Below are positions 37,391 through 37,875 of a stretch of DNA of 37,875 bases, in pieces (position 1 is the first letter of the stretch; every line of letters begins with the position of its first letter). A program made the position numbers and the translations under genes. The DNA comes from a virus: IMG/VR virus record IMGVR_UViG_3300030118_002103, positions 1 through 37,875 of that record; one strand, given 5' to 3'. The notes beneath the pieces are model-generated. The model saw only the letters and a list, made by a program, of their open reading frames with translations, was not told the DNA's origin and made no database searches.

Positions 37391-37875
37391 ATGTGTGCGC
37401 CAATCGGTTTAATCGCGGGAATTGCTTCTGCTGGGGCGTCCTTTATAGGGCAGCGCCAAGCGGCATCAGCACAGGAAAGAGCACAAGCAAGAGCCACGGA
37501 GCTTGAACAAGCCAGACTTAGGGATCAATTAGGATCTGCAAGACTGCAACAGGCACAAGCAAATATAGCGTCAGCGCAAAGGATTAGATCAGCAAGCCTT
37601 CAGGCAGAGCAAGCTAGAGCAAGAGCTACAGTAGCCGCTGGTGAAGCAGGAGTTACTGGGCTTAGTGTTAATGCTCTTGTTGATGACATGACAAGAAGGG
37701 AAGCACAGTTCAGGTTCTATGAGAACCAAAGGCAAGACATGAGCAACACAAATCTAGCTCTGTCTATGGAGGATGCGCGTATGAGAAGCCGTATGAACTT
37801 GCTTGGGATTAACCAACCAATTAATCAACCTAATTTTCTTCAGTCTATTGTTGGGGGATTTCAAACAGGACTTTC
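37391..37875 (+). CDS. Internal virion protein, T7 gp14-like, 5' part (continues at base 1)
   Basis: The reading frame starts at 37391 (MCAPIGLIAGIASAGASFIG) and runs off the window end; it continues in frame through base 290 after joining the 98-bp overlap. The N-terminal 17 or so residues are hydrophobic and Gly/Ala-rich. A long Ala/Gln/Arg-rich helical segment follows (ERAQARATELEQARLRDQLG and beyond), then VAAGEAGVTGLSVNALVDDM, a pattern typical of gp14-type proteins. This segment inserts in the host outer membrane in T7. The joined product is about 224 residues. Confidence 0.86.
   Translation, partial: MCAPIGLIAGIASAGASFIGQRQAASAQERAQARATELEQARLRDQLGSARLQQAQANIASAQRIRSASLQAEQARARATVAAGEAGVTGLSVNALVDDMTRREAQFRFYENQRQDMSNTNLALSMEDARMRSRMNLLGINQPINQPNFLQSIVGGFQTGL
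37778..37875. repeat. Terminal redundancy, right copy
   Basis: Identical to bases 3-100; see the left copy. The coordinate offset is 37775, which gives the unique circular length. Confidence 0.93.

Noticed and set aside
1-37875. CRISPR array, tRNA gene, insertion sequence, restriction-modification or toxin-antitoxin system
   Set aside because: I looked on both strands and saw no repeat-spacer pattern, cloverleaf, transposase or methyltransferase motif.

Overview
This window is essentially one complete genome of a temperate, T7-like (Autographiviridae-type) podovirus. Every gene I can support lies on the + strand. Bases 3-100 are identical to bases 37778-37875, so the contig is a circularised or circularly permuted assembly of about 37.78 kb unique sequence, opened inside the gene for a gp14-like internal virion protein. 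A single-subunit phage RNA polymerase, a T7-order replication block and T7-order head, tail and core genes identify the group. A tyrosine integrase just upstream of the polymerase suggests lysogeny. Several tiny genes (the basic 90-aa protein at 10742, the 53-aa protein at 11031, the poly-proline protein at 24594, the lysis cluster at 31983-32441) resemble, from memory, accessory genes of marine podophages of pelagic bacteria. A marine origin is therefore likely, but the host cannot be named. Many starts lack a Shine-Dalgarno sequence and have A/C-rich leaders instead.

Layout from the window start: end of gp14, gp15-like and gp16-like ejection proteins (1-7114), short gp17-like tail fibre, a one-helix holin-like protein, small and large terminase (to 10076) and a small HExxH protein. 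Then comes an accessory and control zone (10450-11910) with a 292-bp intergenic region holding direct repeats and T7-promoter-like motifs, two small basic proteins, a lipoprotein gene bracketed by long stem-loops, and a 399-bp non-coding stretch. The early operon (11911-16199) carries eight small unknown or membrane genes, an Amidase_3 endolysin, the integrase and a coiled-coil protein. It ends in a 12-bp perfect stem-loop directly ahead of the RNA polymerase gene.

The middle block (16313-24393) is RNA polymerase, gp2.5-like ssDNA-binding protein, endonuclease I, primase-helicase, DNA polymerase, exonuclease and a predicted dNTP diphosphohydrolase. A group of marine-type small genes and a 1388-residue LamG-repeat adhesin (25142-29308) separates replication from morphogenesis. 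The late block (29651-37875, continuing at base 1) is portal, scaffold, a holin/spanin-like overlapping cluster, major capsid protein with a strong downstream terminator, tail tubular proteins A and B, and gp13- and gp14-like internal proteins.

How it should work (inference from T7): the early operon is read by host RNA polymerase and yields the phage polymerase, which then transcribes replication, structure, packaging and lysis genes. Linear genomes would be cut by the terminase, probably in the 10450-11910 region. No CI-like repressor, tRNA, CRISPR array or insertion sequence is visible. The least explained parts are the control region 10450-11910, the stem-loop ahead of the polymerase, the apparent lack of a repressor, the nested lipoprotein, and the giant adhesin.
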